DNA of 14,702 bases, from the NCBI GenBank assembly GCA_020028375.1, contig JAHZNX010000076.1:1-14702 (forward strand), read 5' to 3'. Source of the DNA: Betaproteobacteria bacterium. GTDB lineage: Bacteria; Pseudomonadota; Gammaproteobacteria; Burkholderiales; SG8-41. Below the pieces are notes generated by a model. The model saw only the letters and a list, made by a program, of their open reading frames with translations, was not told the origin of the DNA and did no database searches. The position numbers were made by a program, and so were the translations under genes. Positions within the stretch are counted from its first letter, which is position 1. Each line of letters starts with the position of its first letter. Positions 1 through 7,211 of the stretch are shown here, in pieces.

Positions 1-1398
1 ATCCGTGACGCGCAGTCCCGCGAGCGGCTGCAGGATGTCGCGCCCGCCCGAGAGCGCGCCGACGAGGTAGGCGAGCCCCGCGATCAGTGCGATGATGCCG
101 ATGCCCTTGCTGAAGCGCTGGAAGCCGTGCGCGGAGGCGGGCAGGGGATCGATGGCGCGCAACTGGATCGCGGTCACGATTAGCAGCGCCGCCCACAGGA
201 ACATCTGCACCGGCACGGACAGGAACGGCGAGACGAGATAGATCGCCATCCCGAGCAGCACCGTGCCGAAGCCGCGCTTCACCGTCTCCATCCACGGCCC
301 CGCCTTCGGCATCAGCGCCCCGGCCGAGGCGCCCACGGCGAGCAGCGGCACGCCCATGCCGAGCGCCATCGCGAACAGCGCCGATCCGCCCAGCACGACG
401 TCCCGGCTCTGGCCGATGTAGAGCAGCGCCCCCGCCAGAGGCGCGGCCACGCACGGCCCGAGGATCAAGGCCGAAAGCACGCCCATCACGAATACGCCCA
501 CCGCGTGCCCGCCGTGGAACCGGTTGCTCGCGTCGGCGAGCCGGTGTTGCAGCGCCACCGGTATCTGCAGCTCGTAGAAGCCAAACATGGAGAAGGCGAG
601 GGCGACGAATACCAGCGCGAACGCGCCCAGAACCCACGGGCTCTGCAGCGCCACCGAGAGCATCGACCCGGAGAGCCCCGCCGCGACGCCCGCCCCCGCG
701 TAGGTCAGCGCCATGCCGAGCACATAGACGGCCGCGAGCAGAAAGCCTCTCATTTTGGTGACAGCCCGCCCGGTCCCGACGATGACACCGGAGAGGATCG
801 GCACCATCGGCAGCACGCAGGGCGTGAACGAGAGCAGCAGCCCGAATCCGAAGAAGCTCGCGATCACCAGCCAGAACCCGCCTTCGAACACGCGCGCGAA
901 GCTCGTGTCATCCGCCGCCGGGCCGCCCCCGAAGAACCACGCGGACGCGGCATCGCTGCGCGCCGCGCCCGCGGCGAGCGATGCGAGCCGCAGCTCCGCC
1001 TTCTGCTCATGGGGCACGTAGCACACCCCGATGTCCGCGCAGCCCTGCGAGACCACCGTGAGCTGCAGCGCCGGCAGCCCCGCATCGGCGAGCTCGAACG
1101 GCAGCGTGATGCTGAGATTGCCTCGATAGGTCTCCACTTCGCCAAAAAACTCGTCGCGGTGCTTCCTGCCCGGGGGCAATTGCGGCGCGCCGGATTTCGC
1201 GCCGGCCGGGGCGAGCGTGAACTGGAACTTGTCCCGGTACATGTAATAGCCGGGCGCGATCTGGTAGCTCACCTCGATCGAGCGCGCGTCCTTCAGGCGC
1301 GCGGCGAACCGGAACGCCTTGTCCGGGTCGAGCAATTCCGGCTCGGCTGCGCGCGCGAGGCTCGAAAACGCCAGCAGCAGAATCAGGACGAAGCGCAT
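1..1398 (-). CDS. dsbD: Thiol:disulfide interchange protein DsbD (C-terminus beyond window)
   Basis: DsbD passes electrons from cytoplasmic thioredoxin across the inner membrane to periplasmic thiol carriers such as DsbC and cytochrome c maturation proteins. The frame is open from the ATG at 1398 to the window edge (466 residues). Residues 1-17 form a signal peptide ending ARA. The periplasmic N-domain carries the redox pair C120/C126 in QGCADIGVC. The membrane domain has its two redox cysteines in SFTPCVLP (C194) and LGPCVAAPLAG (C316), plus about eight hydrophobic segments. The last visible residues (SGGRDILQPLAGL) resemble the linker to the C-terminal thioredoxin domain, so roughly the final 110-130 residues lie outside. 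cutA is immediately upstream, as in E. coli (cutA-dsbD). No good Shine-Dalgarno precedes the start; the signal peptide fixes it. Confidence 0.95.
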   Translation of the reverse strand, partial: MRFVLILLLAFSSLARAAEPELLDPDKAFRFAARLKDARSIEVSYQIAPGYYMYRDKFQFTLAPAGAKSGAPQLPPGRKHRDEFFGEVETYRGNLSITLPFELADAGLPALQLTVVSQGCADIGVCYVPHEQKAELRLASLAAGAARSDAASAWFFGGGPAADDTSFARVFEGGFWLVIASFFGFGLLLSFTPCVLPMVPILSGVIVGTGRAVTKMRGFLLAAVYVLGMALTYAGAGVAAGLSGSMLSVALQSPWVLGAFALVFVALAFSMFGFYELQIPVALQHRLADASNRFHGGHAVGVFVMGVLSALILGPCVAAPLAGALLYIGQSRDVVLGGSALFAMALGMGVPLLAVGASAGALMPKAGPWMETVKRGFGTVLLGMAIYLVSPFLSVPVQMFLWAALLIVTAIQLRAIDPLPASAHGFQRFSKGIGIIALIAGLAYLVGALSGGRDILQPLAGLRVTD

Positions 1399-1481
1399 TG
1401 CAGGCCGGTGACGCGTGGTGCGCGAGGCGCGACGACGGACAGTCGAAACTCAGATGTCACGGATTTCCCGCCCTTTGAGCG

Positions 1482-1509
1482 ACGAGTGACGAGAGACGAG
1501 TCACGGTGC
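1482..1509. repeat. Tandem 7-bp repeat array (copy 1)
   Basis: Consecutive heptamers on the plus strand: ACGAGTG, ACGAGAG, ACGAGTC, then a decayed ACGGTGC. The array ends 4 bases before the cutA stop, in the cutA-dsbD intergenic gap. It matches the array at 2050-2080 in register and orientation, with 21 of 24 bases identical (1482-1505 against 2050-2073). There is no coding signal in it. Function unknown. Confidence 0.7.
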
Positions 1510-1513
1510 TCGA

Positions 1514-1843
1514 TCAGCCGATGGAGATGCTGGTCTCGTCCGCCACCCAGCGGAGGTAGTCGTCGCAGCCGCGAACCACTGGGACCGCAATGATTTCCGG
1601 AAGTTCATAGGGATGGAGCCCGCGGATGGCGGCCTCCACCTCGGCGTAGCGGACGGAGCGAGTCTTGATCAGGACCGGCACCTCGCGCGCGTTCTCGACG
1701 GCGCCGCGCCAGCGATAGACCGACGCACATTCGGCAAGCACGTTGACGCAAGCCGCGAGCCGTTTCGCGACGAGCTCGTGGGCGAGCCGGAGCGCGGCCT
1801 CGCGGTCCGGAAGGTTGGTGAGGACGATGACGAAGTCATCCAT
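1514..1843 (-). CDS. cutA: Divalent-cation tolerance protein CutA
   Basis: Small cytoplasmic protein of the CutA1 family, which forms very stable ferredoxin-like trimers and is linked to copper and divalent-metal tolerance; its molecular role is unsettled. At 109 residues it has the usual family length. Family signatures are ACVNV (31-35), YRWRG (43-47), the Glu of REVPVLIKT, HPYELPEI (77-84) and the C-terminal DYLRWV (95-100). I chose the ATG at 1843, giving MDDFVIVLTNLPD, because the in-frame ATG at 1888 would add 15 residues unlike CutA that overlap the upstream remnant ORF in another frame. The start overlaps the stop of that remnant by 8 bases, which suggests former translational coupling. 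dsbD follows 115 bases downstream on the same strand. Confidence 0.95.
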   Translation of the reverse strand: MDDFVIVLTNLPDREAALRLAHELVAKRLAACVNVLAECASVYRWRGAVENAREVPVLIKTRSVRYAEVEAAIRGLHPYELPEIIAVPVVRGCDDYLRWVADETSISIG

Positions 1844-2021
1844 GTTTTTGCGCGGCCGCACTGATGCCGTGGAGCGCGGCGGGATCATCGAGCTTCGGCC
1901 GCAGCGCCTGTTTCAAGCGGTGGTTGACGAAGCGCTGTGGTAGACTGCCGCCCTTCGCCAGCGCGGCGACCCGGTGACCGGTGCGAGTGTCGCCGAAGCC
2001 GATGATGAGCAGGCGCCGCAT
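1836..2021 (-). pseudogene. Probable internally deleted SDR/NAD-dependent epimerase remnant
   Basis: A 61-residue ORF starts at the ATG at 2021 and overlaps the cutA start. Its first residues, MRRLLIIGFGD, look like the beta1 strand and glycine-rich NAD(P)-binding loop of a YeeZ-like SDR/epimerase. About residues 28-47 (LPQRFVNHRLKQALRPKL) resemble the conserved C-terminal tail of the same family (pattern R-x-x-N-x-R-L-K-x-x-L-R). The roughly 200 residues normally between these ends are absent. I infer an internal deletion that happened to leave the frame open, or an assembly collapse. The family assignment is from memory of motifs. The alternative is a genuine small protein of unknown function translationally coupled to cutA. 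Confidence 0.45.
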
Positions 2022-2049
2022 GCCGCGATTTTAGCTCGAAGCGGGCCGC

Positions 2050-2080
2050 ACGAGTCACGAGCAACGAGTCACGAGTCACG
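2050..2080. repeat. Tandem 7-bp repeat array (copy 2)
   Basis: Four complete heptamers plus three bases on the plus strand: ACGAGTC, ACGAGCA, ACGAGTC, ACGAGTC, ACG. The array lies in the 74-base gap between the SDR remnant (minus) and the reductase gene (plus), ending 15 bases before the reductase ATG. It is in the same orientation as the array at 1482-1509, so the two directly flank cutA and the remnant. Confidence 0.8.
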
Positions 2081-2095
2081 CTGTAGCACTCGAGC

Positions 2096-3118
2096 ATGTC
2101 CCACACCGTCACGATCCAGCCGAGCGGGCACCAATTCACCGTCAACGAGGGGGAGACCGTGCTCGCCGCCGCGTTGCGCGAGGGCATCGTCATCGCCTAC
2201 GGCTGCCGCCACGGCGTATGCGGCACCTGCAAGGGGCGCTTGCTGGAGGGGGACGTGGACTACGGCGTCTACCAGGAGCAGGCCATGAGCGAGGCGGAGA
2301 AGCGCGCCGGAATGGCGCTGTTCTGCCAGGCGAAGCCGCTCGCCGACCTCGAGATCCAGTGCCGCGAGATCGGCGCTGCAGTGAAGGGCATCCAGATCAA
2401 GATACTGCCGGTGCGCGTGGTGAAGATGCAGCGCGCCGCGCCCGACGTGATGCTGCTCGACTTGAAACTCCCGGCCAACGAGCGTCTGCACTATCTCGCC
2501 GGCCAGTACCTCGATCTCCTGCTCAAGGGCGGCACGCGCCGCAGTTTCTCGATGGCGAACGCACCGCACGACGACGGCGTCCTCCAGCTGCACCTCCGGG
2601 ATTACGGCGGGCCGTTCAGCCAGCACGTCTTCGGCGTCATGAAGGAGAAGGACATCATCCGCTTCGAAGGGCCGTTCGGGACGTTCTTCCTGCGCGAGGA
2701 CAGCGCGAAGCCCATCGTCCTCGTCGCGAGCGGTACCGGCTTCGCGCCGATCAAGGCGATGGTCGAGCACGCGCAGAATGCGGGCATCGCCCGGCCCGTG
2801 ACGCTCTACTGGGGTTGCCGCGTGCGCTCCGATCTGTACATGAACGAGCTCGCCGAGAGCTGGCACCGCGCCGGCAGGCTCCGTTACGTGCCGGTGCTTT
2901 CGGATGCGCCTGAGTCGAACCACTGGACCGGGCGCACCGGGTTCGTGCATCGCGCCGTGATGGAGGATTTCCCCGATCTCTCCGGTCACCAGGTGTATGC
3001 TTGCGGCGCCCCGGTGATGGTGGACGCGGCACATCGCGACTTCACCTCGAAGTGCGGTCTTCCCGACGAGGAATTCTTCTCCGACTCCTTTACCCCCGCG
3101 GCAACGGCTTCAGGCTGA
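2096..3118 (+). CDS. 2Fe-2S ferredoxin-flavin-NAD(P)H reductase, CDP-6-deoxy-glucoseen reductase-like
   Basis: A 340-residue soluble electron-transfer flavoprotein with an N-terminal plant-type ferredoxin domain and a C-terminal ferredoxin-NADP reductase module. Ferredoxin ligands are C37, C42, C45 (GCRHGVCGTC) and C77 (FCQAKP). The FAD-binding domain, about residues 102-200, has the RRSFS motif at 148-152. The NAD(P) domain has GTGFAP (213-218), YWGCR (238-242), ACGAPVMV (302-309) and the end motif EEFFSDSF (325-332). It should move electrons from NAD(P)H through FAD to the iron-sulfur cluster and on to an unknown acceptor. Such proteins are often named AscD/CDP-6-deoxy-delta-3,4-glucoseen reductase, but no deoxysugar genes are nearby, so the substrate is open. 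Oxygenase reductase components share this layout. A transporter gene follows after 16 bases. Confidence 0.88.
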   Translation: MSHTVTIQPSGHQFTVNEGETVLAAALREGIVIAYGCRHGVCGTCKGRLLEGDVDYGVYQEQAMSEAEKRAGMALFCQAKPLADLEIQCREIGAAVKGIQIKILPVRVVKMQRAAPDVMLLDLKLPANERLHYLAGQYLDLLLKGGTRRSFSMANAPHDDGVLQLHLRDYGGPFSQHVFGVMKEKDIIRFEGPFGTFFLREDSAKPIVLVASGTGFAPIKAMVEHAQNAGIARPVTLYWGCRVRSDLYMNELAESWHRAGRLRYVPVLSDAPESNHWTGRTGFVHRAVMEDFPDLSGHQVYACGAPVMVDAAHRDFTSKCGLPDEEFFSDSFTPAATASG

Positions 3119-3134
3119 CTGCGGAAACGTTTCC

Positions 3135-4034
3135 ATGCCGCGCTCCGGCGCCAGCAAGTTTGCAGCACTGTCGATTGCCGCGGCGCTGGCGACCATCTCG
3201 CTCAAGACGCTGGCGTGGTGGCTCACCGACTCGGTCGGCCTGCTCTCCGACGCCATCGAGGGGACCATCAACCTCGCCGGCGCCACCGTCGCGCTGGCGA
3301 TGATCAGCGTGGCCGCGCGACCCCCCGACGAGGAGCACGCTTTTGGTTACAGCAAGGCCGAGTACTTCTCTAGCGGCCTCGAGGGCACGCTGATCCTGAT
3401 CGCGGCCATCGTCATCGGCTTCGTCGCGGTTGAGCGCCTCATCACCCCGCGCCCGCTCGAGCAGGTTGGCGCCGGGCTGGCCGTTTCGGCGGCCGCCTCG
3501 CTCATCAACTACATGGTTGCGCGCCGGCTCTATGAGGCCAGCCACCATTACCGGTCCATCGCGCTGGAGGCGGACGCCCGCCACCTCATGACAGACGTCT
3601 GGACTTCCGCAGGCGTCATCGCCGGGGTGGCCGCGGTATGGCTGACCGGCTGGGAGCGGCTCGATCCCCTGATCGCCCTTGCGGTGGCCGCCAACATCGT
3701 GTGGTCGGGCTACAAGCTCATGCAACGCTCGATCGACGGCCTGCTCGACCGCGCGTTGCCGGCAGAGCAGATGCGGGCGCTTGACGGCACGCTCGAGCGC
3801 TACCGCGCCCGGGGCATTGACTTCCACGCCCTGCGCACGCGCCAGGCCGGCGCCCGCTCGTTCGTGACGCTGCACGTGCTGGTTCCGGCCGATTGGACGG
3901 TTGCGCAGGGCCACAGCCTGGCGCATGAGGTCGAACGGGACATTCGCGAGGCGCTCCCCGACGCGGCGGTGCTGACGCACGTGGAGCCGCTCGGCTACCC
4001 GGAGTCCTACCAGGACGCGGATCTCGACCGTTAG
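3135..4034 (+). CDS. Cation diffusion facilitator (CDF) family metal transporter
   Basis: A 299-residue inner-membrane protein of the CDF family, which exports divalent metals such as Zn, Fe, Mn or Co in exchange for protons. Roughly six hydrophobic segments span residues 8-190, and a C-terminal cytoplasmic ferredoxin-like domain (about 208-285) ends in THVEPLG, as CDF C-domains do. The TM5 metal site is present as HLMTD (H150, D154). In TM2, LLSDAIEGTIN places E42 and N46 where Zn-type members have His and Asp. HAFGYSKAEYF (68-78) is the conserved TM2-TM3 loop. The start follows GCGGAAA, an acceptable ribosome site. It lies 16 bases after the reductase, so co-transcription is likely. Its last 4 bases overlap the convergent hemY stop. 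The metal cannot be read from the sequence. Confidence 0.9.
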   Translation: MPRSGASKFAALSIAAALATISLKTLAWWLTDSVGLLSDAIEGTINLAGATVALAMISVAARPPDEEHAFGYSKAEYFSSGLEGTLILIAAIVIGFVAVERLITPRPLEQVGAGLAVSAAASLINYMVARRLYEASHHYRSIALEADARHLMTDVWTSAGVIAGVAAVWLTGWERLDPLIALAVAANIVWSGYKLMQRSIDGLLDRALPAEQMRALDGTLERYRARGIDFHALRTRQAGARSFVTLHVLVPADWTVAQGHSLAHEVERDIREALPDAAVLTHVEPLGYPESYQDADLDR

Positions 4035-5236
4035 AGCGGCGCGCGGCGGCGGCCCCCGGTCACGGCGCTCAACTGCGCCAGCGCCAGCCTGAGACCTTCG
4101 CGCTCGTGCCGCCGCGCCGCTTCGGCATTGCCGAGCCGCTCCTGCAGCCGGGCGAGCGCAAGCTGGGCACTGTGGGTCGGCTCGACCGCGACGCTCGCCT
4201 CGAGGTAGCTCTGCGCCTTGCCCCACAGACCCCGCTCGCCGCACAGCCGGCCCAGCGTAAGCAGCAGCACGGCGTCCCGCGGATGGGACGTGAGCCATTC
4301 CTCGGCGCGCTCGATGCGCCGGAGGGCATCGCCGCTCTCGCACTCGGCGTAGAGACCTACCAGCTCGCTGTCCCAGTTCGCGGACACCGCCTGCTCGATG
4401 ATCCGGTGCGCGCGCTCGCAGCCTCCCAGCGCGATGAAGCCGCGGGCCGCGGCGAGCGCGACCCGCCGCTCGGCGCGGTCGGATGCCGGGACCCGGTCCC
4501 AGGCCTCCTCCAGCGCGCGCGCGTCGAGGGCCTGGCGCTTGAGGTTTTCCGCGAGCGCGTAGCGGCGCAGCTGCTCCGCCTGCGCCGGGTCGAACACGTT
4601 GCGCTTGCGGAGTTCCTCCGTCAGCGCCAGCACCTGCTCCCAGTTGCGCGCCTGCTGCTGGGCTTTCAGCTCGAGCCGCAGCGCCGCGGTATGGCGGCGC
4701 GGCAGGCGCCGGAGGAGATCGAGCGCTTCCTGGTGGCGCCGCTCCTCGAGCATCAGTTCGGCCTCCGTCACGATGCGCGCCGGCGCATCGTGAGCGATGG
4801 CAGCCGCTTGCGCGAGATAGGCGTCGCGCCGCTCGTAGTCCCGCAGCTCGTGCGCCGCGCGCGCCGCCAGCACCGCGGCGAGGCCGGGCGATTCGCCCAA
4901 TTCCATGGTCGCGGCCGCCGCCTGCTCGGCGCGGCGAAAGCGCCCCGCAAGATACTCCTGCAGCGCCTCGAGCAGCGACGCCCACGCCTTTTCCCGGCGC
5001 CGCGCAAGGCGGTGCTCTCGCACCTGCCGCGGCAGGCGCAGCGCGGCGGCGACGGCGCGCGCCAGCGCGTAGGCGGCGGCGAAACCAATGACCAGAAGGA
5101 TGACCAGCAGGTTGAGCGAGATCTCGATGCGGTAGGGCGGGAGCGTCAGCAGCACGTAGCCGGAGTTGCGGGCGGCGGCAAGCGTCAGCCCCACGGCGAG
5201 CCCCGCAATCGCGACCACCCAGAGCAGCGTCCTCAA
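4031..5236 (-). CDS. hemY: HemY, TPR-containing heme biosynthesis-associated membrane protein
   Basis: A 401-residue protein of the proteobacterial HemY family, not the Gram-positive protoporphyrinogen oxidase of the same name. TM segments lie at about 3-21 and 41-62 (LNLLVILLVIGFAAAYALAR), followed by a long helical region with tetratricopeptide-type repeats. It is an inner-membrane protein thought to act as a scaffold in late tetrapyrrole synthesis; its exact role is unknown. The first codon is TTG at 5236, since no ATG or GTG lies between it and the hemX stop 12 bases upstream, and the hydrophobic segment begins right after it. It is the last gene of the algZ-algR-hem cluster. Its TAA overlaps the convergent CDF gene stop by 4 bases. 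Confidence 0.9.
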   Translation of the reverse strand: MRTLLWVVAIAGLAVGLTLAAARNSGYVLLTLPPYRIEISLNLLVILLVIGFAAAYALARAVAAALRLPRQVREHRLARRREKAWASLLEALQEYLAGRFRRAEQAAAATMELGESPGLAAVLAARAAHELRDYERRDAYLAQAAAIAHDAPARIVTEAELMLEERRHQEALDLLRRLPRRHTAALRLELKAQQQARNWEQVLALTEELRKRNVFDPAQAEQLRRYALAENLKRQALDARALEEAWDRVPASDRAERRVALAAARGFIALGGCERAHRIIEQAVSANWDSELVGLYAECESGDALRRIERAEEWLTSHPRDAVLLLTLGRLCGERGLWGKAQSYLEASVAVEPTHSAQLALARLQERLGNAEAARRHEREGLRLALAQLSAVTGGRRRAPL

Positions 5237-5248
5237 GTTACCGCCCGC

Positions 5249-6301
5249 TCACCGCTGGCCGCGCGCGCGGGCCGCCCGCAAGTTGCGCATCGCTTCCAGC
5301 GAGGCGCTGATCTCCGGCGCTTCGATCCCGACTTCGGCGTCATGCAGGTTGCGCAGGGTCGCCAGCGCGCGCGCCACGTTGTTGTTGCGCGTGGCGTAAT
5401 AGCGGCCGAGCCAGTCGCGAGCGGCATTCAGATCGGCCTTGTAGCTCGTCGCGTCGCGGGCGAGCAGCGCCAGGCGCGCGCCGATGAGGCGCAGCCGCAG
5501 GTTCTCGCGCAGGAAGAACGCCTGTGAGGGCGCGAGCAGGGCGGCGTCAGCCTTGTCCACCCGCTCGACGCGTACCAGCTGGCTGAGATCCCCCCAGAGC
5601 TCGGTCCAGAAGCGCGTCCACGGGGTCGATTCGGCCGCTCCGGGCGCGTCGGGGCGCGGCGCCGCCGGCTGCGGCCGCGCCTCCATCGCCAGCGGCAGCC
5701 GGTCCACCTGCGCGATCAGCGCATCGAGCCGCGCGCTGATGGCGAGCGCATCCACGTGCGGCGCCGCTTTCAGCCGCTCGATGTCACTGTTGATGGCCTT
5801 TCGCAACGCCGCGAGCTGCGGCCGGTCCATGCGCCGCAGTCGGTTGTCCGCCGCCTGCAGCGCGGCGAGCGCAGCCTTCACGTTGCCGGCGAGCGCGAGC
5901 TGCTGGCCGGCGATGAACAGCGACTGCTCGATCTCGGCGTAGGCCCAGTCGTCGCGATTGCGCGCGAGCTCCTGGTAGAGCGCGTCCAGCGCGATTCTCT
6001 GATCCTGCGTATCGGCGAGCCGGCTCTCGAGCACGCCGAGCTTCGCCTGCGCCGCGGCGATTGCCTCGCGCGCCTCCGCCGCCGCGAGCCGGCTGTCCCG
6101 GAGCTCCGCGGCGCCTGCGGCGAGCTTCGCCGCGGTTTCCTCGCGGAGCGCGGCGGTCTCACCGCGGCCGTCATACCACTGCCATGCCGCGATGCCGAAC
6201 GCGAGCGCCGCGATCCACAGCGCCGGATCGACATTGCGCAACAGCCGGCTGCGCGTGGGTGCGGCGGGCGGCGGGCGGGTTTCGGGAGGGGAATCGCTCA
6301 T
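5249..6301 (-). CDS. hemX: HemX, membrane-anchored coiled-coil protein of the hem cluster
   Basis: A 350-residue protein of the HemX family, often annotated as uroporphyrinogen-III C-methyltransferase although it has no SAM-methyltransferase motif here. After a proline-rich cytoplasmic tail, one TM helix (about 27-42) is followed by an Ala/Glu/Arg-rich coiled coil (about 46-112). A conserved block around ELARNRDDWAYAEIEQSLF (111-129) and AGQQLALAGNVKAALAALQA (131-150) is typical of the family. I chose the ATG at 6301 (MSDSPPET); an upstream in-frame start at 6358 would add 19 residues that lack family character and would lie almost wholly in the intergenic gap. hemD ends 69 bases upstream and hemY starts 12 bases downstream. 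It probably works with HemY in organising heme synthesis at the membrane; no direct activity is known to me. Confidence 0.9.
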   Translation of the reverse strand: MSDSPPETRPPPAAPTRSRLLRNVDPALWIAALAFGIAAWQWYDGRGETAALREETAAKLAAGAAELRDSRLAAAEAREAIAAAQAKLGVLESRLADTQDQRIALDALYQELARNRDDWAYAEIEQSLFIAGQQLALAGNVKAALAALQAADNRLRRMDRPQLAALRKAINSDIERLKAAPHVDALAISARLDALIAQVDRLPLAMEARPQPAAPRPDAPGAAESTPWTRFWTELWGDLSQLVRVERVDKADAALLAPSQAFFLRENLRLRLIGARLALLARDATSYKADLNAARDWLGRYYATRNNNVARALATLRNLHDAEVGIEAPEISASLEAMRNLRAARARGQR

Positions 6302-6370
6302 AAAAACTCGAGCCGGGGTGCAGCCGATAGTATGCGGGCGGGCGCCGCCGCGCCGCAATCGGCCGGAGGG

Positions 6371-7147
6371 TCAGCGTTGCGCGCCGAAATAGGCGGAGAG
6401 CCCGGTCACCATCCCCTCGTCGCCAGGTCCGGTCACGATCACTTTCCGCACGCCAAGCCCCTGCGCGGCCTCGGCGATTCGCGGGTGCGGTACGAAGACC
6501 GGCGTATCGGGCAGCCGCTCGCGCCCCGACGGCCCGATCATCTCGGCGAAATTGCGCAGGCCCTCGCTGCTGGTAGCCGTGACCGCGTCGACCCCTTCGC
6601 GCGACCAGGCCTCCAGCAGCGGCGCCGCGTCGAGCTCGGGCTTGACGCGGCGGTAGCACTCCGCGTACTCGACCACTGCGCCGCGCTCGCGCAGCGTCTC
6701 GCCCAGCAGCTCGCGTCCGCCTTCGCCGCGGAAGATCACCACCCGCCGGCCGTACACGGCCGCGAGCGCCGGCAACTCGAGAAGGCTCTCGCTATCGTAG
6801 CGGCGCTGCGGGGAAAGGACGCCCGTTATTCCGAGGCGCTCAAGCGCACGCACGCTGGCGCCGCCCACGGTGGCAACCTGGAGCCGGCGCGGAAACTTGC
6901 GGCGGCCGCTGATCAACTTCATCGCGCGCTCGACCGCGTTGGGACTGACGAAGATGGCGAGGTCGTACTGGTCGAGGCGATCCACCAGCCGCGTGACCGA
7001 CCATGGGTCCTTGACGTCGCGGATCTCGATCGCGGGAAACAGGATCGCGCGGCCGCCGGCATCCTTGATCAGGCGTGTGAACGCCTGTGCCTGGTGCGCC
7101 GGCCGCGTCACCACGACGTTCTTGCCCGCAAGCGGCTTGCCCCTCAT
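6371..7147 (-). CDS. hemD: Uroporphyrinogen-III synthase HemD
   Basis: Cyclises hydroxymethylbilane to uroporphyrinogen III with inversion of ring D, the branch point to heme, siroheme and cobalamin. At 258 residues it has normal length. The two-lobed family shows VVVTRPAHQA near the N-terminus, FPAIEI (37-42), FVSPNAVERAM, and the second-lobe TATSSEGLRNF motif. Sequence identity in this family is always low, so assignment rests on these motifs and on position directly after hemC (64-base gap). The ATG at 7147 gives the usual short lead (MRGKPLAGK) before the first beta strand. Cytoplasmic. Confidence 0.95.
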   Translation of the reverse strand: MRGKPLAGKNVVVTRPAHQAQAFTRLIKDAGGRAILFPAIEIRDVKDPWSVTRLVDRLDQYDLAIFVSPNAVERAMKLISGRRKFPRRLQVATVGGASVRALERLGITGVLSPQRRYDSESLLELPALAAVYGRRVVIFRGEGGRELLGETLRERGAVVEYAECYRRVKPELDAAPLLEAWSREGVDAVTATSSEGLRNFAEMIGPSGRERLPDTPVFVPHPRIAEAAQGLGVRKVIVTGPGDEGMVTGLSAYFGAQR

Positions 7148-7211
7148 CGCTGCGTTCTCGAGAAATTTTCTCTACGTGCGGGCATGCGCCTTTCCCTGGC
7201 GCCCTGGCGGT

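Noticed and set aside
505..1593. Plus-strand 362-residue open frame
   Set aside because: Antisense to dsbD and cutA, with Arg/Glu/His-rich low-complexity composition typical of shadow frames in G+C-rich DNA. The minus strand gives clear protein families.
3090..4985. Minus-strand 631-residue open frame
   Set aside because: It overlaps the CDF gene and hemY, is very rich in Arg/Ala/Gly, and shows no family motif.
4106..5527. Plus-strand 473-residue open frame
   Set aside because: Antisense shadow of hemY and the 3' end of hemX, which have recognisable domains in their own frames.
6320..6370. Possible hemX promoter in the hemD-hemX gap (minus strand TTGCGG, 18 bases, CATACT)
   Set aside because: The match is weak in both boxes and the genes are in a cluster that can be read through.
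7160..7172. Dyad GAGAAA-T-TTTCTC between hemC and hemD
   Set aside because: The loop of one base cannot form a normal hairpin, and there is no T-run. It is too short to call an operator without other copies.
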